Part shown: in pieces, positions 15,695 through 23,329 of the stretch
Layout: each line of letters starts with the position of its first letter
Numbering within the stretch: position 1 is the stretch's first letter
Origin: [Clostridium] scindens ATCC 35704
Lineage (GTDB): Bacteria; Bacillota; Clostridia; Lachnospirales; Lachnospiraceae
Reading direction: 5' to 3'
Length of the DNA stretch: 64,000 nt
Assembly (NCBI RefSeq): GCF_004295125.1
Contig: NZ_CP036170.1
Span: forward strand, 2,041,501-2,105,500
Position numbers and translations under genes: made by a program
The notes under the pieces: model-generated
Told to the model about the DNA's origin: nothing
The model's input: only the letters and a program-made list of their open reading frames with translations
Databases searched by the model: none

Positions 15695-16993
15695 ATGGGA
15701 AAGAAATCCGTCAATAACCTGTACAAGCCTATGTTAGAGCATAGCAATGTTGAGCAAAAATTTCATAAGGCAGCAAAGGGCAAGACAGAGCGTCCGGACG
15801 TTGCGGTGATATTAGAGCCGACCAACATTCAGAGACATGTCAAGAACGTCGTCGAGCAACTTGAGAACACTGCACCGGAGGGGTACAACGTATCACATCC
15901 GGAAAAGGCATGGAAACCATCAAGACACGGGAAAGTCCGTATCAACGAGGGAACGAGCAGGAAAGTGAGGATGATTGAGAAACCTCGATACAATTATGAG
16001 CAGGTGATTCATCACATTGTCGTCTCTGCGTGTTATGACATTTTCATGAAAGGGATGTATGAGTTCTCGTGTGGGAGCGTACCAAACAGGGGTGCTCATT
16101 ATGGGAAAAAGTACATCGAGAGGTGGATTCAGCGAGACAAAAAGAATTGTAAATATGTTCTCAAGATGGATATTCGACACTTTTTCGAGAGCGTTGACCA
16201 TGATGTCTTGAAAGCGTGGCTCAAGAAGAAAATCAGAGACGAGAGAATGTTGTACATCCTCGAACTGATAATTGACGGGAGCGAGGTCGGGTTGCCTTTA
16301 GGGTTTTACACATCGCAGTGGTTGTCAAATTTCATGTTGCAACCTCTCGACCATTTCATCAAAGAGCAGTTGAAAGCGGTGCATTATATCCGGTATATGG
16401 ACGATATGGTGGTGTTCGGAAAGAACAAAAAGGAACTCCACAGGATGCAGCAGGAGATTGAGAGATTCTTGAGGGAAAAGTTCAACTTGCAGATGAAAGG
16501 AAACTGGCAGGTGTTCCGGTTCGATTACACAGAGAAAAAGACCGGAAAGAGAAAAGGGAGACCACTCGATTTCATGGGATTCCAGTTCTACCACGACAAG
16601 ACGATTCTGCGGGAAAGCATCATGTTGAGTTGCACACGGAAAGTCAACCGTGTCGCAAAGAAAGAGAAAATCACATGGTACGATGCAACCGCAATTCTGT
16701 CATACATGGGTTACTTGAGCAATACAGACACATACGACATGTACCTGCAAAGGGTCAAGCCTTATGTGAATGTTAAGAAATTAAAGAAAATAGTTAGCAA
16801 ACATTCAAAGCGAAAGGAGCGAGAAAATCATGAAAGAATGGAGAGAAGTGTTCGGAACGGAGGCAGAACAGCCGGAGGAGTTCGACACAGCAGCATCACC
16901 GACAACGGTGTATCAGAGACGCAATATCAAGAAAGCGACGAAAGAGGATGCAGACGGAAAGAAAATCACCGGATGGCAGCGAGAGGAGCGTGA
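15695..16993 (+). CDS. DGR reverse transcriptase
   Basis: The 432-residue protein carries the polymerase palm motifs: Asp159 in KMDIRHFF and the catalytic YMDD at 234-237. Motif LPLGFYTSQ (200-208) has the SQ form that marks DGR enzymes rather than the QG form of retroviral and group II intron enzymes. It should copy TR RNA with errors at adenines. The ATG at 15695 is preferred: GAGGTGA (15680-15686) lies 8 bases upstream, while an in-frame GTG at 15683 overlaps it. No Avd gene was found beside it. The last 53 codons overlap the next gene in another frame, and this tail has no resemblance to the enzyme family. Confidence 0.93.
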   Translation: MGKKSVNNLYKPMLEHSNVEQKFHKAAKGKTERPDVAVILEPTNIQRHVKNVVEQLENTAPEGYNVSHPEKAWKPSRHGKVRINEGTSRKVRMIEKPRYNYEQVIHHIVVSACYDIFMKGMYEFSCGSVPNRGAHYGKKYIERWIQRDKKNCKYVLKMDIRHFFESVDHDVLKAWLKKKIRDERMLYILELIIDGSEVGLPLGFYTSQWLSNFMLQPLDHFIKEQLKAVHYIRYMDDMVVFGKNKKELHRMQQEIERFLREKFNLQMKGNWQVFRFDYTEKKTGKRKGRPLDFMGFQFYHDKTILRESIMLSCTRKVNRVAKKEKITWYDATAILSYMGYLSNTDTYDMYLQRVKPYVNVKKLKKIVSKHSKRKERENHERMERSVRNGGRTAGGVRHSSITDNGVSETQYQESDERGCRRKENHRMAARGA

Positions 16994-17144
16994 GATGTCA
17001 CGGGAGGAATATGACAGATTGACACTCATGCAGGAGGTTGTTGCATCCAACACAACAGGAATCGTTGAATCCGTGACACAGTTTCAGAAAGATGCAGTCA
17101 TTGACGAATACACACAACAGTTGATTGAGGAGGGGTTGATTTAA
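16830..17144 (+). CDS. Conserved phage protein upstream of XkdX, function unknown
   Basis: A 104-residue charged protein with AAAGGAG (16813-16819) before its ATG. It overlaps the 3' end of the reverse transcriptase gene by 164 bases in a different frame. It is followed after one base by the XkdX-like gene. It is too acidic and lacks the four-helix pattern expected of Avd, so it is more likely a tail-region gene downstream of which nothing was disturbed when the TR-RT cassette was placed. Function is not known. Confidence 0.7.
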   Translation: MKEWREVFGTEAEQPEEFDTAASPTTVYQRRNIKKATKEDADGKKITGWQREEREMSREEYDRLTLMQEVVASNTTGIVESVTQFQKDAVIDEYTQQLIEEGLI

Positions 17145-17145
17145 T

Positions 17146-17298
17146 ATGAAAATGCTTGTCGAAAGTCTGAAAAGAATGTACAAGAAAGGCACTCTCACCG
17201 AGGAACAGATCGCAGAGCGTGTCACAAAAGGAAGTATTTCAGCGGAGGAATATGAATACATCACGGGAGAAAAATATTCCGGTGGTGAGGTAAAATGA
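17146..17298 (+). CDS. XkdX-family small protein
   Basis: A 50-residue protein with the family signature MYKKGTLTEEQIAE followed by GSISAEEYEYITGEKY. XkdX proteins are encoded between tail and lysis genes in many Firmicutes prophages; the function is unknown. The stop overlaps the next start (ATGA). It is short, so it is easily missed. Confidence 0.85.
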   Translation: MKMLVESLKRMYKKGTLTEEQIAERVTKGSISAEEYEYITGEKYSGGEVK

Positions 17299-17534
17299 CA
17301 CCGCTTGAAATAATATCACGGTTGTGCGAGATAACGGAGGAGTTGTCCGGAATCGTGAAAAAGCAGCAAGAAATGATTGAACGCTCAAAAGTGGAGGAGG
17401 GGGTCAAAGAGGAACTCCGGAACATGGTCAATGAGGCAGACGGGAAACTGGATGTCCTTGAGTACCACATGAGACGATACTGCGACACCGACGACGTGGG
17501 AGCGTTCGGAAAGGAGCAGCCGAGTGACGATTGA
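17295..17534 (+). CDS. Small coiled-coil phage protein
   Basis: A 79-residue protein that is almost entirely helical and charged, with heptad-like spacing (residues 5-60). No membrane segment is present. It overlaps XkdX by 4 bases and the following gene by 11 bases, so it belongs to the tail-lysis transcript. Function is not recognised. Confidence 0.6.
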   Translation: MTPLEIISRLCEITEELSGIVKKQQEMIERSKVEEGVKEELRNMVNEADGKLDVLEYHMRRYCDTDDVGAFGKEQPSDD

Positions 17535-17838
17535 ACTCTCATTGTTGTTGAGCGGGATTTCCGTCGCATTTGCAATCTTTTTCGGGATTTCCAATAAAAA
17601 GCGGAATGACAAAAAGGATGCAGAGCAGGAGACGGAGGAACGTGCGACAGCGAACACACTCATGATGACAAAACTGGAGAACATTGCCGACGATGTCAAA
17701 GACATCAAACGTGACTACAAAGAGACACGGGCAGAGGTGCAGGATTTACATGACAGGGTTCTCATAGTTGAGCAGTCATTGAAATCGTATCACAAGAGAC
17801 TGGACGGAATGAATTTGAACATTAAGACCGACCAATAA
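17524..17838 (+). CDS. XhlA/hemolysin-like membrane coiled-coil protein
   Basis: A 104-residue protein with an N-terminal membrane segment (residues 4-22, LSLLLSGISVAFAIFFGI) followed by a long coiled coil. This layout is like small phage proteins accompanying holins. The GTG at 17524 is supported by AAGGAG (17511-17516) with a 7-base spacer, inside the previous gene. Confidence 0.6.
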   Translation: MTIELSLLLSGISVAFAIFFGISNKKRNDKKDAEQETEERATANTLMMTKLENIADDVKDIKRDYKETRAEVQDLHDRVLIVEQSLKSYHKRLDGMNLNIKTDQ

Positions 17839-17886
17839 CAGGAGGGCGGGAACAGGCAAGAATCAACCACATAAAGGAGGCAACAA

Positions 17887-18255
17887 GTGAACAAAAGCAG
17901 GATGACGAACGCAGAGCGTCGCATGTATTTCCGGCATAAAAGAAAATTGTACCGGATAGAACAGCGGGCAGCAAAGCGGAAAAACAAAGTCTCCGGTCAG
18001 TTCATGAATCGTGTTGTTATCTGTATGATTCTTGCAGCATTTATCTACACAGTCGTGGCGATTATGGTGTTTGTGAGAGTGGGTGCTGAACCATCAACAT
18101 TGACAGAGAATGTATTTCGATTCCTGTCAGTTGAGGGCGGTGCGATGGCACTCATTAAGTCAGTAAAGACGGTTACAAAGAAAGATACAGGAAAACAGCA
18201 CGAGAACGAACCGGATGAAATCAATGCAGACAATAATGAGGAGGTGCAGGGATGA
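17887..18255 (+). CDS. Small phage membrane protein in the lysis cassette
   Basis: A 122-residue protein: a strongly basic N-terminus (about 38 residues), a clear membrane segment at residues 42-63, possibly a second weaker one, then an acidic tail. GTG start with AAGGAGG (17874-17880) 6 bases upstream. Its stop overlaps the holin start by 4 bases. It could be an accessory holin or antiholin; this is inferred from position only. Confidence 0.6.
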   Translation: MNKSRMTNAERRMYFRHKRKLYRIEQRAAKRKNKVSGQFMNRVVICMILAAFIYTVVAIMVFVRVGAEPSTLTENVFRFLSVEGGAMALIKSVKTVTKKDTGKQHENEPDEINADNNEEVQG

Positions 18256-18617
18256 AATTCATCGTTGAAAATTGGTTTGTTATCGTGGCAATAGCAGCAG
18301 TGGGAGGCTCTATCGGGTACGCAATTTATTCTTTTGTGAAAATGCCATCTGATAAGCAGTTGAACAAGGTCAGAGAGTGGCTCTTGTATGCGGTGACAAA
18401 GGCAGAAAAGGAACTGGGAGCAGGAACAGGAAAACTCAAACTCCGGTATGTGTACGACATGTTCGTGGCGAGGTTTGAGTGGCTTGCAAAGGTCATCACA
18501 TTCGACATGTTCAGCATGATGGTGGACGAGGCTCTTGAGCAAATGAGAACGATGCTTGACAGCAATGAGGCGGTGCAGAAACTAATTGCGAACGAGGCAG
18601 GTGAGGGCAGTGAGTGA
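18252..18617 (+). CDS. Phage holin, LL-H-like family
   Basis: A 121-residue protein with one N-terminal membrane segment (residues 5-28) and a helical cytoplasmic domain containing VREWLLYAVTKAEKELGAGTGKLKLRYVYD, here read in parts, which is characteristic of the LL-H holin family. It should form the membrane lesion that releases the endolysin. Confidence 0.8.
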   Translation: MKFIVENWFVIVAIAAVGGSIGYAIYSFVKMPSDKQLNKVREWLLYAVTKAEKELGAGTGKLKLRYVYDMFVARFEWLAKVITFDMFSMMVDEALEQMRTMLDSNEAVQKLIANEAGEGSE

Positions 18618-18942
18618 AATTGAGATTTTCATGTCACAGCACTGGAGCACGATGGTGACGGTGTACATCATCGGGGCAGCAGTTACATTCGTTTTGACGT
18701 TTGTTATTTTTTGGATGCTTGAAAGACAGTCCGGAAAAGAGGAGCGGGAAAAAGAGTTGTTTCCGGAATACTACGAGGAACAGGAAACGAAACAGGACAG
18801 AATCATGGTCAAACTGACATTTTTCATTTTGTCGGTATTGGTGGCGGTGATATGGATAGGAGTTCCGTTCATACTGGCTTTTATATTCATTATGTCAGTG
18901 ATAGATGATTCCGGAGATAAGAAACAAAAGGAGGAAAAATGA
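18610..18942 (+). CDS. Two-TM phage membrane protein
   Basis: A 110-residue protein with two membrane segments (about residues 13-33 and 70-98) separated by an acidic loop. The GTG at 18610 is preferred because AGGTGA (18599-18604) is 5 bases upstream; longer TTG and GTG starts lie inside the holin gene. It overlaps the holin by 8 bases and the endolysin by 4 bases. It may be a second holin or spanin-like factor. Confidence 0.55.
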   Translation: MSEIEIFMSQHWSTMVTVYIIGAAVTFVLTFVIFWMLERQSGKEEREKELFPEYYEEQETKQDRIMVKLTFFILSVLVAVIWIGVPFILAFIFIMSVIDDSGDKKQKEEK

Positions 18943-19754
18943 TTTCAAATTGCGGACACGACGAGAGAGGAAAATATTCCGGAGGAAAAGCCGGAGATCA
19001 GACGGGAACAGAGTGGCAGGTTATAAACTGGTATAACAGACCGTGGAAATGCGTTCTCCGTCATCCGGATGCAGCAACGAGAAAACTCATTGCACAGATG
19101 GCAAAGGCAGCAGCAGTCAACAACATGGTCGGATATTGTCAGTCACACAGGGGAACGTTTTGGACGAACCTTGCGGATTCAAATTTCGACCCTGCTCAAA
19201 TCACAGTTCCGTGTGAGGCTGACTGTTCGTCCGGTGTTGCTGCAATCGTAAAAGGTGCAGGATATAGACTGAAAAACGAGAAACTGAAAAGCGTGAGCAC
19301 TGCATGTTATACCGGAAACCTGCGGGCAGCACTCAAAGCAGCAGGATTCGAGGCGCTGACAGATAAAAAATATCTGACATCAGATGCGTATTTGCTTGAG
19401 GGCGACATTCTGTTGAACGATGGTGCTCATGTGGCGACGAACCTCACCAATGGAGCAAAGGCATCCGGAGGAGGTACATCGCAGACAGTTCCAATCAATA
19501 GCAACGTGAAACTGGAGACTGCAAAAGGGTTCAACAAGAGCCTTGCAGGAACGTATAAGGTAACGGGAGCGGGAGCGTTGAATCTACGGTCGGGAGCAGG
19601 AACAGGAAAAGACAAGAAAGTCTTGACGACAATGCAGAGCGGAGAGACATGTCAGTGTTATGGATATTACACGGATGTGTCCGGAGTGAAGTGGTTATAT
19701 GTAGCATATAAAAACGTGGTGGGATTTGCGTCGAGCAAATATCTCAAAAAGTAG
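18939..19754 (+). CDS. Endolysin: NlpC/P60-like hydrolase with C-terminal SH3 domain
   Basis: A 271-residue cell-wall hydrolase without a signal peptide, as expected for a holin-dependent endolysin. The catalytic domain (residues 1-175) has a putative nucleophile cysteine in CEADCSSG and a histidine in NDGAHVATN, fitting a papain-like NlpC/P60 or related amidohydrolase fold. Residues about 200-271 form a bacterial SH3 domain (GALNLRSGAG, VKWLYVAY, GFASSKYL) for wall binding. Confidence 0.85.
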   Translation: MISNCGHDERGKYSGGKAGDQTGTEWQVINWYNRPWKCVLRHPDAATRKLIAQMAKAAAVNNMVGYCQSHRGTFWTNLADSNFDPAQITVPCEADCSSGVAAIVKGAGYRLKNEKLKSVSTACYTGNLRAALKAAGFEALTDKKYLTSDAYLLEGDILLNDGAHVATNLTNGAKASGGGTSQTVPINSNVKLETAKGFNKSLAGTYKVTGAGALNLRSGAGTGKDKKVLTTMQSGETCQCYGYYTDVSGVKWLYVAYKNVVGFASSKYLKK

Positions 19755-19771
19755 CAGAGGAGGGCGAAAAC

Positions 19772-20500
19772 ATGTTATACTATTTAGGTAAAGGAACAGA
19801 GTTCAAAAAAGAGGACTGCAAGGAATACAAGACAATCGAGGGAGCGTTGAAAGCAGCAGCAAAAAACGAGGAACTGGTTGTGTGGGATGAAAACGGAAAC
19901 GTCATCGGCTCACTCACGGACAATGTTCCGGAGGGAGCACTGGAGACAAATCCCGACGGTAGCGTAAACACCTACGATGCAGACGGGAACAAGGTCGGCA
20001 CAATGACCGCAGAGGAACTCAAAGCAGCAACAACCCTCACCGATGACAAGGATGCAGAGGGGCAGCAGGGCGACGCAGGAGCGTCCACAGACGACGAAAA
20101 CGGAGGTACTGGAGGAAATACACCAGTAGAACCGGAAAACGGGCAGAATGGGGCAAATAGCGAGCAGGAGAACGGACAGCAGACCTCCGGTGATGGAGAC
20201 GATGCAGCAGGACAGGAGGCATCCGGTGACGATATAACAGGAACAGAGGAGCGTGTGTCCGATTCTGACACAATCTATCCGGAAAAGACCACAAGAGCGA
20301 TCGTTGACTGCGACGGTGCTCTGAATCTCCGTCGTTCTGCATCATGGGGCAATGAAAGCATCTGCGGACGTGCAGTGAGAGGTCAGTCGTATTATATCAA
20401 GGCAATTCACACCGTAGAGGGAAAGAAAATGCTTGAGACTATCGACGGAATTTTCCTGTCCGGTCAGTCGGAGCATGTAAGAATTGAAACAATAGAGTAA
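19772..20500 (+). CDS. Secreted-looking acidic protein with C-terminal SH3-like domain
   Basis: A 242-residue protein. Residues 1-80 form a small domain with two DENGN/DADGN turns, residues 80-170 are a highly acidic Gly/Asp/Glu/Gln-rich linker, and residues 178-240 look like a second SH3 module (GALNLRRSASWGNESICGRA). No signal peptide or catalytic motif was found. It ends the late operon just before the terminator. It may be a wall-binding partner of the endolysin or a morphogenesis protein; I do not recognise a named family. Confidence 0.65.
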   Translation: MLYYLGKGTEFKKEDCKEYKTIEGALKAAAKNEELVVWDENGNVIGSLTDNVPEGALETNPDGSVNTYDADGNKVGTMTAEELKAATTLTDDKDAEGQQGDAGASTDDENGGTGGNTPVEPENGQNGANSEQENGQQTSGDGDDAAGQEASGDDITGTEERVSDSDTIYPEKTTRAIVDCDGALNLRRSASWGNESICGRAVRGQSYYIKAIHTVEGKKMLETIDGIFLSGQSEHVRIETIE

Positions 20501-20502
20501 AA

Positions 20503-20545
20503 AAGAGGGCGGTATCTGTTTGACAGATACCGCCCTTGATTATAT
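20503..20545. terminator. Bidirectional terminator between prophage late operon and hicAB
   Basis: A perfect 12-bp stem pairs 20507-20518 (GGGCGGTATCTG) with 20524-20535, loop TTTGA. On the plus strand it is followed by a weak T-rich stretch; on the minus strand the AAAAA before it gives a TTTTT tail. It separates the converging late operon and toxin-antitoxin transcripts. Confidence 0.85.
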
Positions 20546-20559
20546 TATACAAATGAGAT

Positions 20560-20961
20560 TTATGAATGTATTTGTAACTTTGCAATAAGAGCATCCTTGA
20601 GGACTTTTGAATAATTGATACCAAGATTTTCACATGCAGTATTAAGCCATGCAGGAATACTCAAGGTTTTCTTGACTGCCTTATCATCGTATGCACGAGC
20701 GTACTCGTCGAGGTTCACACATACCATGTTGACAATAGCGTTTTCGTCGTCTTTTTTGACCGTGTCCAGTGCAGACGGAGCAGGAAGAACATCACCGTCA
20801 CGCAACGAAGTGAAAAGATATTGACCACAAGCCTCTTGAGCCATAGCGAAAGCATCCGCAAGGTTATCCCCATAAGTGGCGAGGTCATTAAGGTCGGGGA
20901 AAATGACAGAATATCGACCGTCATCCTCCGGATAAAAAACAGCGGGATAAATATAATTCAT
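20560..20961 (-). CDS. hicB: HicB-type antitoxin
   Basis: A 133-residue antitoxin: N-terminal partial RNase H-like HicB domain (YPAVFYPEDDGRYSVIFPDL, then GDNLADAFAMAQEA) and a C-terminal ribbon-helix-helix or helix-turn-helix-like region (VKKTLSIPAWLNTACENLGINYSKVLKDAL) that should bind the operator. The ATG at 20961 has AAAGGAG upstream; an upstream start would overlap hicA. It neutralises HicA and represses the operon. Confidence 0.9.
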   Translation of the reverse strand: MNYIYPAVFYPEDDGRYSVIFPDLNDLATYGDNLADAFAMAQEACGQYLFTSLRDGDVLPAPSALDTVKKDDENAIVNMVCVNLDEYARAYDDKAVKKTLSIPAWLNTACENLGINYSKVLKDALIAKLQIHS

Positions 20962-20992
20962 ACAAATCTCCTTTCTTTTAAGGTGGCAGGTC

Positions 20993-21175
20993 TCACTTGA
21001 GACCCGCCTGTTTGAGTATGGAGTTGACAACCCTTTGAGGAATGTCGCCTCGATGATTCGGGATTGTTACCTTTCCCGATTTGGTTGGATGCTTGTATTG
21101 ATGATGTGAACCTCTCACATCTACGAGCGACCATCCGTCATCAAGGAGTTGTTTTTCAATTTCTCGAAATCTCAT
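20993..21175 (-). CDS. hicA: HicA-type mRNA interferase toxin
   Basis: A 60-residue double-stranded RNA-binding-like toxin with the active histidine in GSHHQYKHP and the C-terminal P-N-HRGDIPQRVVNSILKQAG motif. AAGGAGG lies before the ATG. It cleaves mRNA when not bound by HicB. Order is toxin first, then antitoxin, as is usual. In a prophage it may stabilise the element or act in phage defence. Confidence 0.92.
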   Translation of the reverse strand: MRFREIEKQLLDDGWSLVDVRGSHHQYKHPTKSGKVTIPNHRGDIPQRVVNSILKQAGLK

Positions 21176-21201
21176 TTGTATTGTTTCCTCCTTACAAGTA
21201 T

Positions 21202-21252
21202 ATAATACTACGTATTATACGTAATGTCAATAGAAAATACGTAAAATACGTA
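21202..21252 (-). promoter_or_regulatory. hicAB promoter with four TACGTA operator repeats
   Basis: On the minus strand TTGACA (21225-21230) and TATTAT (21202-21207) are separated by exactly 17 bases. The self-complementary hexamer TACGTA occurs at 21209, 21218, 21238 and 21247: two pairs, each with 9-base spacing, the pairs 20 bases apart from nearest to nearest. One pair lies within the promoter spacer and one upstream of -35. This is a likely HicB operator. Confidence 0.85.
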
Positions 21253-21424
21253 AATAATTTTCAAGGTTAAAATAAACGGGGTAATATGAGAATAGGTGAA
21301 AACGGGTCAGTAACACACGGGTAACTGACAAATGCTTTGAAAATGCCTATTTTTCAAGGGTCGGAATTATGCAAGCGTTAATTTCGGTTCAGCAAGAGAT
21401 AATCGAAGAAAATATGAAGATACA

Positions 21425-21465
21425 GATAAACCTCAGAGACATCACGTTTCTGGGGTTTATCTTTT
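21425..21465 (+). terminator. Terminator-like hairpin in the prophage/chromosome junction region
   Basis: A 13-bp stem with one T-G wobble pairs 21425-21437 with 21449-21461, followed by a short TTTT. The stretch from 21253 to 21635 otherwise holds an 88-codon open frame (21369-21635) that runs through this hairpin and has no recognisable homology, so I do not call it a gene. The prophage right end probably lies near here, but the attachment core cannot be defined without the left end. Confidence 0.55.
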
Positions 21466-21635
21466 GCCCCTTGAAACGTGCTGAACCGGCAGAAAACAGG
21501 GTGGAAATTCGTCAATTCAATATTTTCAAACCGAAAAACCCGGAATTTAAGTCCAGGAAGTTCATAGAAAAAATGAAATACTATTATACGGATATTATCT
21601 ATAAGCTGGTAAAAGGTACGAGCCAGAGAATTTAG

Positions 21636-22127
21636 GAGGGCTGGAAACCGGATCAGTTCCGAAGAATTCTGCAGAAAGCGATCGGAAAACTGAGAGGATT
21701 CATTCAGTTTGTGAAAGAGATCCGGAACGGAGAATTTGAAGCAAGAGGAAACCCGCTGATCCGCCCAGATCTGAGATTTGATGTGACACTGGCACCACTG
21801 CCGGAGACGGCAAAAGGAGAAAGACCATCTTCAGCTCTGCAGGAAGCGAAAGTGATGAGACTGGATCATATTTTGCAGAAGAAGAAAGCGCAGCAGACTC
21901 TAAGCGAGATTCCTAAAATGCAGGAATATGAAAATGCACTGGAAGTGAAAAAAGCCTATAAAGCTGCAGTTACTGAACTGAAAGATGTGCGGAAACTTCA
22001 GAGTGAATGGGAACAGAAAGGAATCCCGGAAAAGAAGTACTGGGTGATCAAAGCCAACGTTCCAGAGAAGACAAGGCAGAAAAGCATCCATGAACGTCTG
22101 GAGGAGGTATGTATATTCAGATTATAA
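21636..22127 (+). pseudogene. Fragment of an unidentified gene, N-terminus missing
   Basis: The frame is open from just after a stop at 21633 to 22127; the first possible start is GTG 21711, but protein-like sequence (WKPDQFRRILQKAIGKLRGF) begins before it without a start codon. The product is a charged helical protein rich in Lys and Glu. This suggests the 3' end of a longer gene, perhaps from a mobilisable element, cut by the prophage or another event. I do not recognise the family. Confidence 0.45.
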
Positions 22128-22149
22128 TATTTCGTAATAACGAAATATT
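22126..22149. repeat. Perfect 10-bp inverted repeat
   Basis: AATATTTCGT (22126-22135) pairs with ACGAAATATT (22140-22149) around AATA. It lies at the stop of the gene fragment. It is AT-rich with no T run, so it may be an operator or a recombination end rather than a terminator. Confidence 0.5.
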
Positions 22150-22177
22150 TTGCCATAAAGAAAGGATTGATCAGAAA

Positions 22178-22282
22178 ATGTTTGACGGCCAGTGTGTATA
22201 TGGAGATTGGATTGCAGGCAGGGATATTGCTGATGCAGGATGTGGTCAGGAATGTTTGCATGGGGAATATGCCAGATATTGA
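22178..22282 (+). CDS. Possible 34-residue cysteine-containing peptide
   Basis: A short frame starting MFDGQCVYGDW and ending HGEYARY with three cysteines, about 11 bases after AAAGGA. It follows the unidentified fragment and may be part of the same decayed element. There is no family evidence; it could be non-coding. Confidence 0.25.
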   Translation: MFDGQCVYGDWIAGRDIADAGCGQECLHGEYARY

Positions 22283-22311
22283 AAAAGAGCATATATAAGG
22301 AATTTCAGGGA

Positions 22312-22355
22312 TGCTTTAAACTAAGAGAAGAACTAACATTTTAAAGCAGTTTTCA
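22312..22355 (+). terminator. Probable terminator
   Basis: TGCTTTAAA (22312-22320) pairs with TTTAAAGCA (22340-22348), followed by GTTTTC. The 19-base loop makes it weak. Confidence 0.4.
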
Positions 22356-22450
22356 CTTTAATGTTATAGATAGTGATAGTATAATAAGTCTATAGATCCA
22401 TAGTTGTTGAACGTAAAATGGGAATTGACTGAATAGAGAAGAAAAGGGAT

Positions 22451-22840
22451 ATGGAACTGGAACTTATTAGATTAGAGGAATTACATATCAGCGAATTGAC
22501 AAAAATAATGGAGCGCGCTTTTGATGAAGATACAAGAATACATCTTTGTGACGATAAAGATGGATCTGACGGGTATGATGTGGTAGTTTTTTGAGAAAGT
22601 GGGGACTAAATCGAAATGCTTCCTCATATGGCATTTTTTTGGAAGGAAAGTTAATTGGAGGTGTGATTTTTTGGATTGATTGAAAAAATGTATCCTGATA
22701 CAAAGATTTGGAATACAGAGACACCTATTTTTTCGAGCAGAAATCATAATTTCTATGTCAATAAGTGTGGTTTTCATATTGTCAAAATTGATAATCCTAA
22801 AAACAGGCGAGAGGGTCAATATATCTTGCAGAAAGTGAAA
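22451..22840 (+). pseudogene. GNAT acetyltransferase pseudogene (stop, frameshift and internal deletion)
   Basis: The N-terminal piece (starting MELELIRLEELHISEL) ends at a TGA at 22592 and continues in another frame as [28 protein letters not shown]. After a further stop comes the C-terminal piece [31 protein letters not shown]. The central acetyl-CoA-binding segment (R/Q-x-x-G-x-G/A) expected between these is absent, which indicates a deletion. The gene is dead. Confidence 0.75.
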
Positions 22841-23291
22841 CCTGACGGAAAAAGGCATAGAACAGGCCAGACAATTTGCTGAAATCGTACCAGATGATAT
22901 TGACATGATTATAACATCCCCGTTAAAAATGGCCGTTGAAACAGGTAAAATTGTTGCTGCGAAAATGAATGTTCCTTTGTATAGAGAAGTGCTGCTAATT
23001 GAGCAGAATTATGGAATATATGAAGGTGTTGACAGAAAGGAATCGCAATTTCTAAATAACAAAAGAAATTTCGCATACAGATATCCCGGCGGGGAGTCTA
23101 TGATGCAGGTAGCATATCGGATTTATGGGTTTATTGATAAGATCAAAGAAGAGTATTCGGAAAAGAAGATACTTCTGATCAGTCACGGTGGTGTATGCCG
23201 CATTATCAGGACATATTTTACGGACATGACCAATGAGGAATTCTTTCATTACACATTGGAAAATGCAAAATGTGAGGAATATGAGTTGTAG
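22839..23291 (+). pseudogene. Histidine phosphatase fragment lacking the catalytic N-terminus
   Basis: From 22842 the frame reads [15 protein letters not shown], then TSPLKMAVETG, and later LLISHGGVCRIIRTYF, all hallmarks of the phosphoglycerate-mutase-like histidine phosphatases. The essential N-terminal RHG motif is missing: an in-frame TGA at 22836 and the GNAT remnant lie directly before it. This looks like a deletion junction between two genes. Confidence 0.75.
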
Positions 23292-23329
23292 GATTTTTCT
23301 AATACTCATTTTGAAGGGGGAAGAGTGAT

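Noticed and set aside
20037-20345. Minus-strand open frames within the acidic SH3 protein
   Set aside because: Low-complexity shadow of GAC/GAG-rich coding on the plus strand.
21369-21635. An 88-codon open frame at the prophage junction
   Set aside because: It runs through a terminator-like hairpin, has no ribosome site, and the translation resembles no family.
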